A stretch of 64,000 bases of DNA from a bacterium (GTDB lineage Bacteria; Armatimonadota; JACIXR01). The position numbers were made by a program, and so were the translations under genes. The stretch covers positions 62,001-126,000 of the forward strand of contig JACIXR010000001.1 of assembly GCA_014360495.1 (NCBI GenBank). Direction: 5' to 3'. Below, one piece after another: positions 43,820-52,984 of the stretch. The notes beneath the pieces are model-generated. The model had not been told where the DNA came from. It worked only from the letters and a program-made list of their open reading frames with translations, and did not search any database. Positions within the stretch are counted from its first letter, which is position 1, and every line of letters begins with the position of its first letter.

Positions 43820-45829
43820 ATGTTCTTTCTTCCCTTTTTAGCCTTCCATCTGCCAAGCGGAGGAGTGGAAGCTTGGCTGGATGCGAACTTTTCAAGAAAT
43901 GTTCTTCCTCCTTTCTCCTTTGTCTACGGTGGTAGACATTCAAGCGAATTTTTGAGGAATTGGAAATTCTCAAAGGAAAAGGTCAAAGAATACGGAGCAA
44001 GAAAGGAGTGGGTTTTCTCTTACTCCTCACCAGAGAAGGGATTGGTCGTTCGCTGCGAGGTTGTTGCCTTCAAAGATTTTCCAGCGATTGAATGGGTGCT
44101 CAAGTTCAGGAACAATGGGGAAGCCGATACGCCGATAATTGAGAACATAAAGGCTCTTGATTATTTATTTAGAGGAAAGGGGGAATTCCTTCTTCATAGG
44201 GCTTTGGGAAGCAATGCCCAAAGGGACGATTTCGCTCCTATTGAGGAACCATTAAAGCAGGGAAGCGAGTTAAGAATCACTCCCATAGGTGGTCGTTCTT
44301 CCAACACGACCTCTCTTCCCTTCTTCAATATCGAGAATAAGGGGAAGGGCGGGGTTATTATGGGCATAGGCTGGTCGGGGCAATGGCTGGCGGAGTTTGA
44401 GAGAAAAGAGGAGGGAGTGAGGGTATCGGCGGGAATGGAGCTCGTTCATCTCAAGCTTCATCCTGGCGAGGAGATAAGAACTCCTCGCATATTGCTTCTT
44501 TTCTGGGAAGGGGATGATTATTTAAGTTCCCAGAATCTCTTTCGCAAATTTCTCATAGCGCATCACATCCCCAAAATAAAAGGGAAACCGGTTACATTAC
44601 CTTTCTCCTGTAGTTCCTCTGGACCGCCTGATGAAGCCAATAGGGCAAGCGTAGAGAATCAGCTTGAATTCGTTTCTCCCTTTGTCAAGGATTACGGAGT
44701 TGAATATCTTTGGATAGATGCGGGTTGGTTTGTGGGGGGATGGCCGAATGGGGTTGGCAATTGGTTCCCTCGTCCAGATGGATTTCCCAAGGGATTTCGT
44801 CCTCTCGTGCAAGAGATAAAAAGAATGGGGATGAAGGGATTGATTTTGTGGTTTGAACCGGAAAGGGTTTTTCAGGGGACCTGGATAGATAGAGAACATC
44901 ACGATTGGGTTATCTGGTTGCCGGGAAATCCAAACGGACTATTGAATTTAGGGAACGAGGAAGCACTTAAATGGCTAACCGAGCATCTTTCAAAGATGAT
45001 AGAGGAGGAGGGGATAAGCGTTTATAGGCAGGATTTCAATATGGACCCGCTTCCCTATTGGCGTTCCGCTGACCCACCGGACAGGCAGGGGATAACGGAG
45101 ATAAGGCACATAGAGGGATTGTATAAGCTTTGGGATGAGCTTTTGAGTAGGCATCCCAGCTTGATTATAGACAACTGCGCCTCTGGAGGGAGAAGGATAG
45201 ACCTGGAGACAGTTTCCCGTAGCGTTATGCTTTGGAGAACTGATTATCATTACTTTGAACCGAATGGTCAGCAGTGCCACACTTATGGTGTAAGCTTCTA
45301 TCTCCCCACGACAGCCACAAGCTGTGGATATCCTAATGCCTATCTTTTCAGAAGCGCTATGGGGAATGGGATGGGAATCTGGGTTCCCTGGAATCCTAAA
45401 GCTCCTTATGAGATATATCGCCAATTCCTTCCACCAATAGTGGATTGGGAGCCTACGAAGCCGTTTCCCTTGGAGTTGGCTAAGGGTCTTGTTGAGGAAT
45501 TCAAGGAGGCAAGGGAATTCTTCTATGGAGATTATTATCCTTTATCTCCCTACAGCACAAGCGATGACACTTGGATTGCCTATCAATTTCACAGGGAAGA
45601 TTTGAGGGGAGGAGTAGCTTTGATTTTCAGGAGGCAGAATTGTCCCCAAAGCGATTTCGTTATAAGTTTCAAAGGTTTAAATCCCTCAGCCCGATACGAG
45701 CTTATCATCAGCGATGATAGATTAGAGAAGAGGAGGAGAGTTTTAAGTGGAAAGTTATTGATGGAAGGGATAACCCTCACGATAGAGCAGGCTCCCGGTT
45801 CTCTTTTAATCTTTTATAAGGAGAGATAA
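43820..45829 (+). CDS. Glycoside hydrolase family 36-type alpha-galactosidase
   Basis: 669 residues. Residues about 1-260 are the beta-sandwich domain of GH36 (FVYGGRHSSEF, RGKGEFLLHRALGSNAQRDD); the barrel then has LWIDAGWF, FEPERV and the nucleophile region VYRQDFNMDP with D405, and the acid/base D461 in CASGGRRIDLE. A C-terminal beta-domain follows. Hydrolysis of alpha-galactosides or a related alpha-linked sugar is expected. I choose ATG 43820, seven bases after GGAGG; ATG 43814 overlaps the GH2 stop but is too close to that site. It forms a pair with the GH2 gene. Confidence 0.85.
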   Translation: MFFLPFLAFHLPSGGVEAWLDANFSRNVLPPFSFVYGGRHSSEFLRNWKFSKEKVKEYGARKEWVFSYSSPEKGLVVRCEVVAFKDFPAIEWVLKFRNNGEADTPIIENIKALDYLFRGKGEFLLHRALGSNAQRDDFAPIEEPLKQGSELRITPIGGRSSNTTSLPFFNIENKGKGGVIMGIGWSGQWLAEFERKEEGVRVSAGMELVHLKLHPGEEIRTPRILLLFWEGDDYLSSQNLFRKFLIAHHIPKIKGKPVTLPFSCSSSGPPDEANRASVENQLEFVSPFVKDYGVEYLWIDAGWFVGGWPNGVGNWFPRPDGFPKGFRPLVQEIKRMGMKGLILWFEPERVFQGTWIDREHHDWVIWLPGNPNGLLNLGNEEALKWLTEHLSKMIEEEGISVYRQDFNMDPLPYWRSADPPDRQGITEIRHIEGLYKLWDELLSRHPSLIIDNCASGGRRIDLETVSRSVMLWRTDYHYFEPNGQQCHTYGVSFYLPTTATSCGYPNAYLFRSAMGNGMGIWVPWNPKAPYEIYRQFLPPIVDWEPTKPFPLELAKGLVEEFKEAREFFYGDYYPLSPYSTSDDTWIAYQFHREDLRGGVALIFRRQNCPQSDFVISFKGLNPSARYELIISDDRLEKRRRVLSGKLLMEGITLTIEQAPGSLLIFYKER

Positions 45830-45836
45830 GAGAATT

Positions 45837-47219
45837 TCAAGGGGAATAATAGTTCCAAACAGCCTTGCTTCTTCTATACCATTGCTTATTCCAGAGGCGC
45901 TCATTATTGGGGTTTGGATTAGGAGCAGTATTCTGGTATATGTGAAGCTCGTTGCCGGAGACAACGATTAATTCCTCCCTCCAATCTCCTGCAACATCGG
46001 CGACATATAAACGGTCGGCTTTATCTTTAAAGCGGGCTATGAACTTGCCGGTTAAGGGGTCAATTACCGCCACATCTCCTGATTTATGTCTTTCTTTTGC
46101 CGCTATTAGCTGGCGATTGCTTCCATCCCACCATATGGAGTAAATCACCTCCACCCCCTTATTAGTCCAATCAGACGGTGCAACTTTGCTCAATTCATAA
46201 GAGGCGATTATATTTCCCTGTGCATCGTATACCCAGGGCTTTTGCTCCACATCGTATCTGCTCCTACACCAGATTTCCAAACCTGGACGTTGGAGGTCAA
46301 ACTCGCCGACAGCCGCGTTTTGTGGTTCCTGCCTTTTATAATCTTTCACCCAGATTAACCCCTTAGTATTAAAAAGAAAGGTGCGATTTGCTCCCTCTTC
46401 AAGCGCTACTACCTCCAAACCAGGAATATCGGGGCGGACATCGGCGATGAAAACACTGTCCAAATGCCCCTTAACATCCACCCTGAAAAGCTCCTTCCCT
46501 TCGGGTGAGAGGATTGACCCGCTAATTATTTCATCCCTTCCATCACCGTTCAAATCGGCTACTCTCAAACCATTGTGGGCGCAGGCAAGGAAGTTGTCAG
46601 TCTTCCAAAGGGGTGTTGTTTTACCATTTCGCAAATCGTCTAAGGAAAAACCCGCTACATATCTTCCCATTCTATATCCCTTTTCATTAGTTGCCTGCAA
46701 GACGACGTCTCTATCGCCTTTTCCTCTCAAGTTGGCAATAGCTAAATGCTCCCATCTTTGTGCACCCTTGGGAACAGGTGGTTTGACCGACCATTTCTCC
46801 TTGCCTGATACTCCATCAACTATATGGAGAACGCTGTCATTTGTAAGGAAGAGAACCTCTGTTTTTCCATCTCCATCTACATCGCCAGCCTGCACGCCCG
46901 CTCCGTGGTGCCCTGGCAAGCCTTCTCTTTCTGCTGACCCGCCAACCCTCAAATCCACCTGCAAAACCCATAGCTTCTTCCCGTCCCAACGATATGCTGA
47001 AACATATCCCCTGCGAGTGACAAGATAATCCATTTTTCCATCCTTATCCAAGTCAGCAACGATGATGCTCCCAGCACTATCTTCGCTTTCAATTGGTGGG
47101 ATATCAAGTTTTATTACGAAAGGATTTTGGGGATAAGGAGGAATGGTGGGTGCTTTCACCTTTCCCGCTGATAAGGAGATGAAAGGTGGCAAAAAGAAAA
47201 GCAAAATCACAAATCTCAA
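45837..47219 (-). CDS. Exported FG-GAP beta-propeller protein, PL11-like
   Basis: 460 residues with a signal peptide (MRFVILLFFLPPFISLSAG). It has repeated calcium-binding FG-GAP loops: ADLDKDGKMDY, GDVDGDGKTEV, ADLNGDGRDE and ADVAGDWREE, and a C-terminal LWNKQWYRRSKAVWNYYSP that recalls the ends of rhamnogalacturonan lyases (PL11). The middle, with HNGLRVADLNGDGRDE, fits as well. I would call it lyase-like, not prove an active site. Start: TTG at 47219, eight bases after AGGAGG; the in-frame GTG at 47228 lies inside that site. Convergent with the GH36 gene, seven bases apart. Confidence 0.75.
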   Translation of the reverse strand: MRFVILLFFLPPFISLSAGKVKAPTIPPYPQNPFVIKLDIPPIESEDSAGSIIVADLDKDGKMDYLVTRRGYVSAYRWDGKKLWVLQVDLRVGGSAEREGLPGHHGAGVQAGDVDGDGKTEVLFLTNDSVLHIVDGVSGKEKWSVKPPVPKGAQRWEHLAIANLRGKGDRDVVLQATNEKGYRMGRYVAGFSLDDLRNGKTTPLWKTDNFLACAHNGLRVADLNGDGRDEIISGSILSPEGKELFRVDVKGHLDSVFIADVRPDIPGLEVVALEEGANRTFLFNTKGLIWVKDYKRQEPQNAAVGEFDLQRPGLEIWCRSRYDVEQKPWVYDAQGNIIASYELSKVAPSDWTNKGVEVIYSIWWDGSNRQLIAAKERHKSGDVAVIDPLTGKFIARFKDKADRLYVADVAGDWREELIVVSGNELHIYQNTAPNPNPNNERLWNKQWYRRSKAVWNYYSP

Positions 47220-47312
47220 GAGAAACACCTCCTTTGTCTATTAATTTAGATAGGAAATGAAAGGAAAAGTTACACGAATTTTGAATACCACAGTCGAGAC
47301 AATATCTATTGT

Positions 47313-47340
47313 TTGCAAAATTGGGCATTTAGGATAAAAT
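47313..47340 (+). promoter_or_regulatory. Promoter of the 47348 gene
   Basis: TTGCAA at 47313-47318, a 16-base spacer and TAAAAT at 47335-47340, ending seven bases before the ATG. No Shine-Dalgarno sequence fits: leaderless class. Confidence 0.6.
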
Positions 47341-47347
47341 ATTTAAA

Positions 47348-47911
47348 ATGCGAGAGAGAACGGAAGAGCCTCTATCCTATAAAATAACCAAGGATTACGG
47401 AGGCTACATTGTTTTGGAAGCAAAGCACTCCTTACCAGTGCGCCTCCTTTCCGGGTTTCCCTTTATCATCTCCGGCATCCCTCTTTTGGTCTTCGCTCTT
47501 TACTTCATTTTTTATAAGGGGAAATTCTCCCAATCCCTTCTTATCCCTCTTATTGCTGGTGCATTTCTTTTGCTTTTGGGCTTAGCTATTATGGGCTCTT
47601 GGAAATCCATAATCATTGACAGGGTTATGGGAACTTTCACATTCTGCAATTATTTTCTCTGGCGTCCCTCCTGCAAGGTTCTTCCCTTCTCGGAAATAGA
47701 AGGAGTGGAGATAGCTAAAAGCAAGCGAGTCATTCCCGACTTCTTCTCCTATTCCCAAAGAGGGGAGGAAACCTCCTACTCTTGGTATGAAATCAATCTC
47801 CTCCATCAAGGCAGGAAAATCTACATTGACGGTGGTAGCAACGAGAGAGAGGTAGAGAGCTTGGCGGAGAGGATAGCAGAGGTATTGGGAAGGGAGGTGA
47901 AGAGGAGTTGA
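47348..47911 (+). CDS. Two-helix membrane protein of unknown function
   Basis: 187 residues. A soluble N-terminal strand region is followed by two hydrophobic segments (about 32-52 and 61-79), then a beta-rich tail containing WKSIIIDRVMGTFTF and GVEIAKSKRVIPD, a pattern reminiscent of bacterial PH-like domains beside membrane pairs. I do not recognise a named family. The ATG follows a -10 box by seven bases. It overlaps the next gene by four bases (TTGA), so they are co-translated. Confidence 0.6.
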   Translation: MRERTEEPLSYKITKDYGGYIVLEAKHSLPVRLLSGFPFIISGIPLLVFALYFIFYKGKFSQSLLIPLIAGAFLLLLGLAIMGSWKSIIIDRVMGTFTFCNYFLWRPSCKVLPFSEIEGVEIAKSKRVIPDFFSYSQRGEETSYSWYEINLLHQGRKIYIDGGSNEREVESLAERIAEVLGREVKRS

Positions 47912-48663
47912 GGGTTGGCGCTTGCCTCCCCTGGAATCTTTCCCATCTGTTGGAGGAAGCGGGAGGGGATTTCATAGAGCTTCCCCTCCGCGAGGTTGCA
48001 AGGCTTGATGAGGAGGAATTCAACGACCTGTTCTCTTCTCTATCTCTTCCAGCGGAGGCATTCAACATCTTTTTGCCTTCCTATATAAAAATAGTGGGCG
48101 AGAATGTGGATTGGGAGGCTATTGAGGGTTATTTGGATTTGTCTTTAAGAAGGGCGAAGTTATTGGGTGGTGAGGTGATTGTCTTCGGCTCCGGCGGGCA
48201 AAGGAGAAGGGAACAGGATTTTCCACAAGAGAAGGCTATGGAGCAAATATCTTATTTCCTCCTTAAAGCCTGCGAGGTCGCAGAGAGATTTGGGCTGAAA
48301 ATAGCGATAGAGCATTTAAATCGGGAAGAGACGAACACAATAAATAGGGTAAGCGATGCTTTGCAATTGGTTGAGAAGGTAGGTAAGCAAAATCTGGGGG
48401 TAATAGTTGATATTTATCATCTTATGAAGGAAAGGGAAGGATGGGATGTAATGGAAAGGGCGGGTAGGAAGCTTTTTCACATCCATATCTCGGACCCTCA
48501 GAGAAACCCACCCCTTTGTAAGGAAGGCATATTGGCGGATTTTTTGACCTTCTTGAAAAAGATTGGCTATGAAAATAGAATATCTATTGAAAGCAGATGG
48601 CAAAATATAGAAGAGGAGCTCCCAAAAGCGATAGAGAATTTAAAATCCCTTATAGAGGAGTGA
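47908..48663 (+). CDS. Sugar phosphate isomerase/epimerase-like TIM-barrel protein
   Basis: 251 residues of the AP-endonuclease-2-like TIM barrel (xylose isomerase-like). Metal-site residues are suggested by FIELPLRE, IAIEHLNREETN, VIVDIYHLMKE, KLFHIHISDPQR and ISIESRW, which give the E, D, H and E ligand set. Sugar or myo-inositol catabolic isomerases and hydroxypyruvate isomerases share this fold; the substrate is open. The TTG start overlaps the previous stop. Proximity to GH2, GH36 and PL11-like genes suggests a sugar substrate. Confidence 0.78.
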   Translation: MRVGACLPWNLSHLLEEAGGDFIELPLREVARLDEEEFNDLFSSLSLPAEAFNIFLPSYIKIVGENVDWEAIEGYLDLSLRRAKLLGGEVIVFGSGGQRRREQDFPQEKAMEQISYFLLKACEVAERFGLKIAIEHLNREETNTINRVSDALQLVEKVGKQNLGVIVDIYHLMKEREGWDVMERAGRKLFHIHISDPQRNPPLCKEGILADFLTFLKKIGYENRISIESRWQNIEEELPKAIENLKSLIEE

Positions 48664-48669
48664 TGAGCG

Positions 48670-49299
48670 ATGAACCTCACGCCTGAAGAGGTATGGAATG
48701 CCGTTGTCAAGGAGGTTAAGGAGAGGAAGTTCTTTCCTCCTCTCTGGCAGGCTTTGGATTCCGCTGTTCCCCTCGCCTTAGAGGAGGACTGCATAGTTTT
48801 AGGATTTAAGGTTGGAACATTCCATTTAAGAACCCATATTGAAACGGGCAGTAATCGTGTTTTAATAGAAGAGGTTCTGGGAAAGATAATGAATAAACCG
48901 TATACGATTAAGGTTGTGGAGGCGTCAACGCCTGAGGAATGGCAAGCCATCAGGGAAAGGGAGGAAATGGTTGAGGAAGTGGAGGTAGAGGAGTTCGCTC
49001 GCAGGCGTGGGACGACGAGCCTCTTGCGGGAATGGATGGAGTTTTCCCTGGAATTACACAGGCTTTTTTCCTCCCTCCAGCAGAGGAGCTTGCCGCAAGT
49101 GAAGGCAAGTTTTCTTTACCAAGTTTTGCCTCTCATAGTGAAAAAGAAGAGGGAGCTTCACAGGGAAGATGAGGCTTCAAAAGAGACCAACGAAAAGGCT
49201 CTCGCCCGTCTTTTGGACAGGTTGTCCTCCTGGACGGGTATTCCTAACACCATCATAGCTTACGAGTTGATAAAGTGGGAGAAAGAGGGTAGAGCTTAG
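48670..49299 (+). CDS. Unknown protein with a DnaA-N/DnaX-like domain
   Basis: 209 residues, no signal peptide. The first 95 residues read WNAVVKEVKERKFFPPLWQA, VPLALEEDCIVLGF and FHLRTHIETGSNRVLIEEVL, ending KVVEA, which looks to me like the small alpha/beta fold shared by DnaA domain I and DNA polymerase III tau domain V. The second half is helical and charged (FARRRGTTSLLREWMEFS, LLDRLSSWTGIPNTI). I do not recognise the family and give no function; a protein-protein adaptor is a guess. It lies six bases after the epimerase gene and has a GAGGAG-type site. Confidence 0.55.
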   Translation: MNLTPEEVWNAVVKEVKERKFFPPLWQALDSAVPLALEEDCIVLGFKVGTFHLRTHIETGSNRVLIEEVLGKIMNKPYTIKVVEASTPEEWQAIREREEMVEEVEVEEFARRRGTTSLLREWMEFSLELHRLFSSLQQRSLPQVKASFLYQVLPLIVKKKRELHREDEASKETNEKALARLLDRLSSWTGIPNTIIAYELIKWEKEGRA

Positions 49300-49301
49300 A
49301 T

Positions 49302-50246
49302 TTATCGTTCCTTCTTTTGCAGGAGGTAGGCGAAGAAGGGGGCTCCTAATAGGGCGGTGATTGCCCCCACGGGGAGCTCTGCGGGAGCGATCAATGTTTT
49401 TGCTAAGGTGTCGGAGAGCAGGAGAATGCTTGCCCCCACGAAATAGGATGCGGGAAGGAGGATTTTGTGGTTATAACCGACCAATCTTCTTGCTATGTGG
49501 GGAGAGATTAGACCGATGAAGCCTATTATCCCACAAGTTGAAACAGCTCCCGCAACGGCGAGAGACGAGAAAATCACGATTAAAATTTTCGCCCTATTAG
49601 TTTCCACACCTAAATATCCCGCTACCTCCTCCCCCAAGCTGAAAACATCCAATTCCCGCCAAAGAAAGAGGAGGGCGATGCATCCTATAATGATAGGGAA
49701 GATGGCTAATTTCACGCTCGCCCATTCGGCATTGGAGAGGCTCCCCATAAGCCAGAGCAAAATCCTATAGGCGTCTTCCCCTGAGAAGGAGAGAAGAAGA
49801 GTTACCAAAGACCATAGAAAGGCACCCACTATAACGCCTGCAAGGATGACTCTTTCCACTGGCATTTCTCCCTTTTTCCTGGCAATGGACAAGACCAAAA
49901 GAAGGGAGAAGAAAGCACCCGCACAGGCAAGTATTGGCACTCCCATTCCTTTTGAGAATTTCTCCAAATTTAAGATGAACGCCAAGACGGCTCCGAGCGC
50001 TGCGCCTCCTGACATACCCAAGATATATGGGTCGGCGAGGGGATTCATAAGAAGCCCCTGCAGTGAGGCACCAGCTATTCCCAATGAGGAACCGCAAAGA
50101 TAGGCTAAAACGGAGCGAGGCAATCTAATCTGCCAGATAATGAGGGATTCCTTTGATGAGGGAAGACCAGTGGGACCAATTAAAAGGGAAAGGAGGAAGA
50201 AGAGGCAAGAGATGAGGAATAAGGAAAGCAGGAACAAGCGTTTCAT
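49302..50246 (-). CDS. FecCD/BtuC-type ABC transporter permease
   Basis: 314 residues with about ten membrane helices. Family marks are [20 protein letters not shown], the [21 protein letters not shown] loop, and the ATPase-contact segment [19 protein letters not shown]. It belongs to the iron-siderophore/cobalamin/heme permeases. The ATPase and binding-protein genes that normally accompany it are not in this window, so it looks orphaned. Its ATG overlaps the D-Ala-D-Ala carboxypeptidase stop by four bases. Substrate: iron complex or cobalamin, undecided. Confidence 0.87.
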   Translation of the reverse strand: MKRLFLLSLFLISCLFFLLSLLIGPTGLPSSKESLIIWQIRLPRSVLAYLCGSSLGIAGASLQGLLMNPLADPYILGMSGGAALGAVLAFILNLEKFSKGMGVPILACAGAFFSLLLVLSIARKKGEMPVERVILAGVIVGAFLWSLVTLLLSFSGEDAYRILLWLMGSLSNAEWASVKLAIFPIIIGCIALLFLWRELDVFSLGEEVAGYLGVETNRAKILIVIFSSLAVAGAVSTCGIIGFIGLISPHIARRLVGYNHKILLPASYFVGASILLLSDTLAKTLIAPAELPVGAITALLGAPFFAYLLQKKER

Positions 50247-51403
50247 CTATTTTTAAATTTGAGGGAATTATTTCCCTTTCTTTCCTCCCAAAGCTTCAAG
50301 AGAATTAGGAGGAAAAGAGCCATAAGGGCTGTTTTAAGGCTAAAGGAAGAGAGTATTTTTGAGAATGTGGGTGATACATCTTCCCCTGCCAATATGTCCG
50401 TATGACCCCATATTTTCCCGTTCACCTTCACTACGAGAGTTCCCACCTTTTCACCAGCTTTAAGAGGTGGATGTTTTTTAAATATTTCCTGCTCAACTTC
50501 AATATGTGGTTTTTTATTTTTCGGATAGAAGACGACGATATCCGATAGGGGCATAAGAGGAATTTCCTGGGGATTGCCGTTCGTTTTCAGACGACCAATT
50601 GGGACGCCGATTCTCGCTACGAAGTAGGGCTGGAAATTGTTGAAAGCGTATTCAAAAAGGTTCTGGGCATCTTTCCAAACATCTTGGCTGTTGAGAAGCA
50701 CGGCAATAAGCTGCCAGCCGCTTTTCTTAGCCGAGGCGGCTAAACATCTCCCCGCTTCTTTCGTATAGCCGGTTTTTATTCCGTTTGCGTATGGGTAGAT
50801 GGAAAGGAACTTATTCGTGCTCTCCATAATTAACTTTCTCTCTTCTTTATTCCAAATCCTTATCTCCGCTTTTTTCAGAGCCACAATTGAGGCAAATATC
50901 GGGTTGCTCAAGGCATATCTTGACAATATGGCGATGTCATAGGCAGTTGAGTAATGGTTAGGTGCGGGAAGTCCATGGCAGTTGATGAAATGAGTATTTA
51001 TAGCGCCCAGCTCCTTCGCTTTTTCGTTCATTTGGGAAACGAAATCCTTTTCAGAACCCGAGATATACTCTGCCGCCGCTATTGCGGCGTCATTTGCTGA
51101 GCGAACGAGGATTGCTGTAAGCAAATCCCTAAGGGTTATCTTGTCTCCTTCCTTTAATCCCAATGCGGTAGGTTCTACCTTGGAGGGATTGCTTCCTGCT
51201 GTTACGACATCGTCAAGATTTCCTTTCTCCAAAATCAAAATGGCGGTGAGTATTTTGGTCAGACTTGCGGGAGGGAGCTTCTCCAGCTCATTTTTCGCCC
51301 ATATCACTCTACCGGAGGTATAATCCATCAATATGGCGCTTCTCGCCGTTACATTGGGGAGAGGAAGTGGTAGGGAAAGGAAGAGAAGGAGCCAGCTTAC
51401 CAA
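50243..51403 (-). CDS. D-alanyl-D-alanine carboxypeptidase, peptidase S11
   Basis: 386 residues. Class A-like penicillin-binding motifs are intact: S47-LTK, SAN (about 107-109) and KTG (about 213-215). An N-terminal hydrophobic stretch serves as signal. A beta-rich PBP5 C-terminal domain ends in a hydrophobic anchor (TALMALFLLILLKLW) before a short basic tail, so it is membrane-tethered. It trims the terminal D-alanine from peptidoglycan stems. The TTG start overlaps the trpS stop by seven bases; the FecCD gene follows by overlap. Confidence 0.9.
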   Translation of the reverse strand: MVSWLLLFLSLPLPLPNVTARSAILMDYTSGRVIWAKNELEKLPPASLTKILTAILILEKGNLDDVVTAGSNPSKVEPTALGLKEGDKITLRDLLTAILVRSANDAAIAAAEYISGSEKDFVSQMNEKAKELGAINTHFINCHGLPAPNHYSTAYDIAILSRYALSNPIFASIVALKKAEIRIWNKEERKLIMESTNKFLSIYPYANGIKTGYTKEAGRCLAASAKKSGWQLIAVLLNSQDVWKDAQNLFEYAFNNFQPYFVARIGVPIGRLKTNGNPQEIPLMPLSDIVVFYPKNKKPHIEVEQEIFKKHPPLKAGEKVGTLVVKVNGKIWGHTDILAGEDVSPTFSKILSSFSLKTALMALFLLILLKLWEERKGNNSLKFKNR

Positions 51404-52398
51404 GCTCCAATCGCCTCTCTCACTTCCTCCATCGTTGCGCTTGCGACCTCCCTCGCTTTCCTCGCTCCTTCTTGTAGGATATCAATGAGCAAGGAGGGTG
51501 AAGCCTCCAGCCTGCTTCTTCTCTCCCTTATAGGCTCAAGGCTTTTCACGAGCGCCTCAGCACATAATCTTTTGCAATCAACACAGCCTATTTGGGCTGT
51601 GTTGCAATCAACTTTTATCTGGGGTGCGTTCTCCGAATTGTAAATGAGGTGGAAGTGAAAGACGGGGCATTCGTCTGGATGCCCTGGGTCTGAGCGATAA
51701 ATCCTTCTCGGGTCAGTGAACATATTGGCTACTTTTCTTCTTATCTCGTCTGGGGAGTCGGATAGGAAAATGCAGTTATCGTAGGATTTGGACATCTTCC
51801 TTCCATCAATTCCTAAAATTAAGGGATATTCTCCTATTAGAGGTTGGGGTTCAGGGAAAATGGGTTTATAGAGATAGTTGAATCTTCGGGCTATCTCCCT
51901 TGTTATCTCAAGGTGGGAGAGTTGGTCTTTCCCCACGGGGACGAAACTGGCTTTATAAATCAAGATATCCGCGGCTTGAAGGACGGGATAGCCGAGCAAG
52001 CCATAGTTTATCTTTACCATCTCCTCATCCTCACCGTTTATCAATCCCATATCCCTTGCTTGCTCCTTGACGGTGGGATTGCGGATGAGCCAAGGGGTGG
52101 GGGTAATCATTGAAAAGAGGAGGTGGAGCTCGGCATGTTCTTTGACATCGGATTGGCGGAAGATTGCGCTTTTCTCGGGGTCAAGCCCTGCGCTGAGGAA
52201 GTCCATTGCTACTTCAAGGACATTTTCCTTAATCTCGCTCGCTTTCTCGTAACCGGTTGTGAGGGCGTGCCAATCCGCTATCATCCAGAAGCATCTATAT
52301 TTATCCTGAAGGGATACCCATTGTTTAAGGGCACCCTCAAGGTTGCCGAGATGCAGCTTTCCCGTGGGACGCATTCCGCTGAGAATTGTTTCCTTCAA
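51397..52398 (-). CDS. trpS: Tryptophanyl-tRNA synthetase
   Basis: 333 residues, class I synthetase. The HIGH-equivalent is HLGN (residues 16-19) in TGKLHLGNLEGAL, and KMSKS is present in GRKMSKSYDN. QAADILIYKA and GKDQLSHLE are family features. The start is TTG at 52398, with AGGAGG seven to eight bases upstream. It follows mreD at an 81-base gap; a TTGACT near 52468 may mark a promoter but no good -10 is seen. Confidence 0.95.
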   Translation of the reverse strand: MKETILSGMRPTGKLHLGNLEGALKQWVSLQDKYRCFWMIADWHALTTGYEKASEIKENVLEVAMDFLSAGLDPEKSAIFRQSDVKEHAELHLLFSMITPTPWLIRNPTVKEQARDMGLINGEDEEMVKINYGLLGYPVLQAADILIYKASFVPVGKDQLSHLEITREIARRFNYLYKPIFPEPQPLIGEYPLILGIDGRKMSKSYDNCIFLSDSPDEIRRKVANMFTDPRRIYRSDPGHPDECPVFHFHLIYNSENAPQIKVDCNTAQIGCVDCKRLCAEALVKSLEPIRERRSRLEASPSLLIDILQEGARKAREVASATMEEVREAIGAW

Positions 52399-52479
52399 TT
52401 TCTACCTCCTTGGAAAAAGGGTTTGCTCTTTATATGTGAATTTTTACATACATCCCTTTTATAGTCAACTCAAGTTAAC

Positions 52480-52959
52480 TCATTCTCCATAAATCCATTT
52501 TATGAGGGAAGCAAATAGAGGGGCAAAGAGGGCGCTGGAGAGGCTTTTGATGAATAGGGAGCGCCACCAGAGGTGGGTGAGAGGGTGGGGGAAGGAAAGC
52601 AGGAAGAGGAAATCATTTAAAATGCTGGCGAAAAAAGCAGAGACGAATAAAGCCCAGGGATTTTCCTTTACTATAAATCCCCTGAGCATACCGCTTCCCC
52701 AACCCGTTAATGTGCGCGTTATGAGATATGTTGCAAGCAGGTAGCCTGAGAAAGTGCCTTCAATTAATCCAGCGAGAAAACCATATGCCAATCCACCAGT
52801 GGGTCCCAGCCATAATCCAATGACTAAAATCATAGGGACGGATAGGTCTAAATATCCATAAAAGAGGCGGAGAGAGGGGGCTTGTTGAAGCAAAAGAATG
52901 AAAAGGAAAAGAAAAAATAAATATAATTTCCTCGCTTTATAAGTCGTAGGGTAAACCAT
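52480..52959 (-). CDS. mreD: Rod-shape-determining protein MreD
   Basis: 159 residues with about five membrane helices, the usual MreD size. YLDLSVPMILVIGLWLGPTGGLAYGFLAGLIEG is the family-like core. With MreB and MreC it anchors the elongasome that directs side-wall synthesis. The sequence is weakly conserved in general, so synteny with mreC and mreB carries much of the call. Confidence 0.88.
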   Translation of the reverse strand: MVYPTTYKARKLYLFFLFLFILLLQQAPSLRLFYGYLDLSVPMILVIGLWLGPTGGLAYGFLAGLIEGTFSGYLLATYLITRTLTGWGSGMLRGFIVKENPWALFVSAFFASILNDFLFLLSFPHPLTHLWWRSLFIKSLSSALFAPLFASLIKWIYGE

Positions 52960-52984
52960 TAGAGAGATTCTCTTCCTTTCCTCA

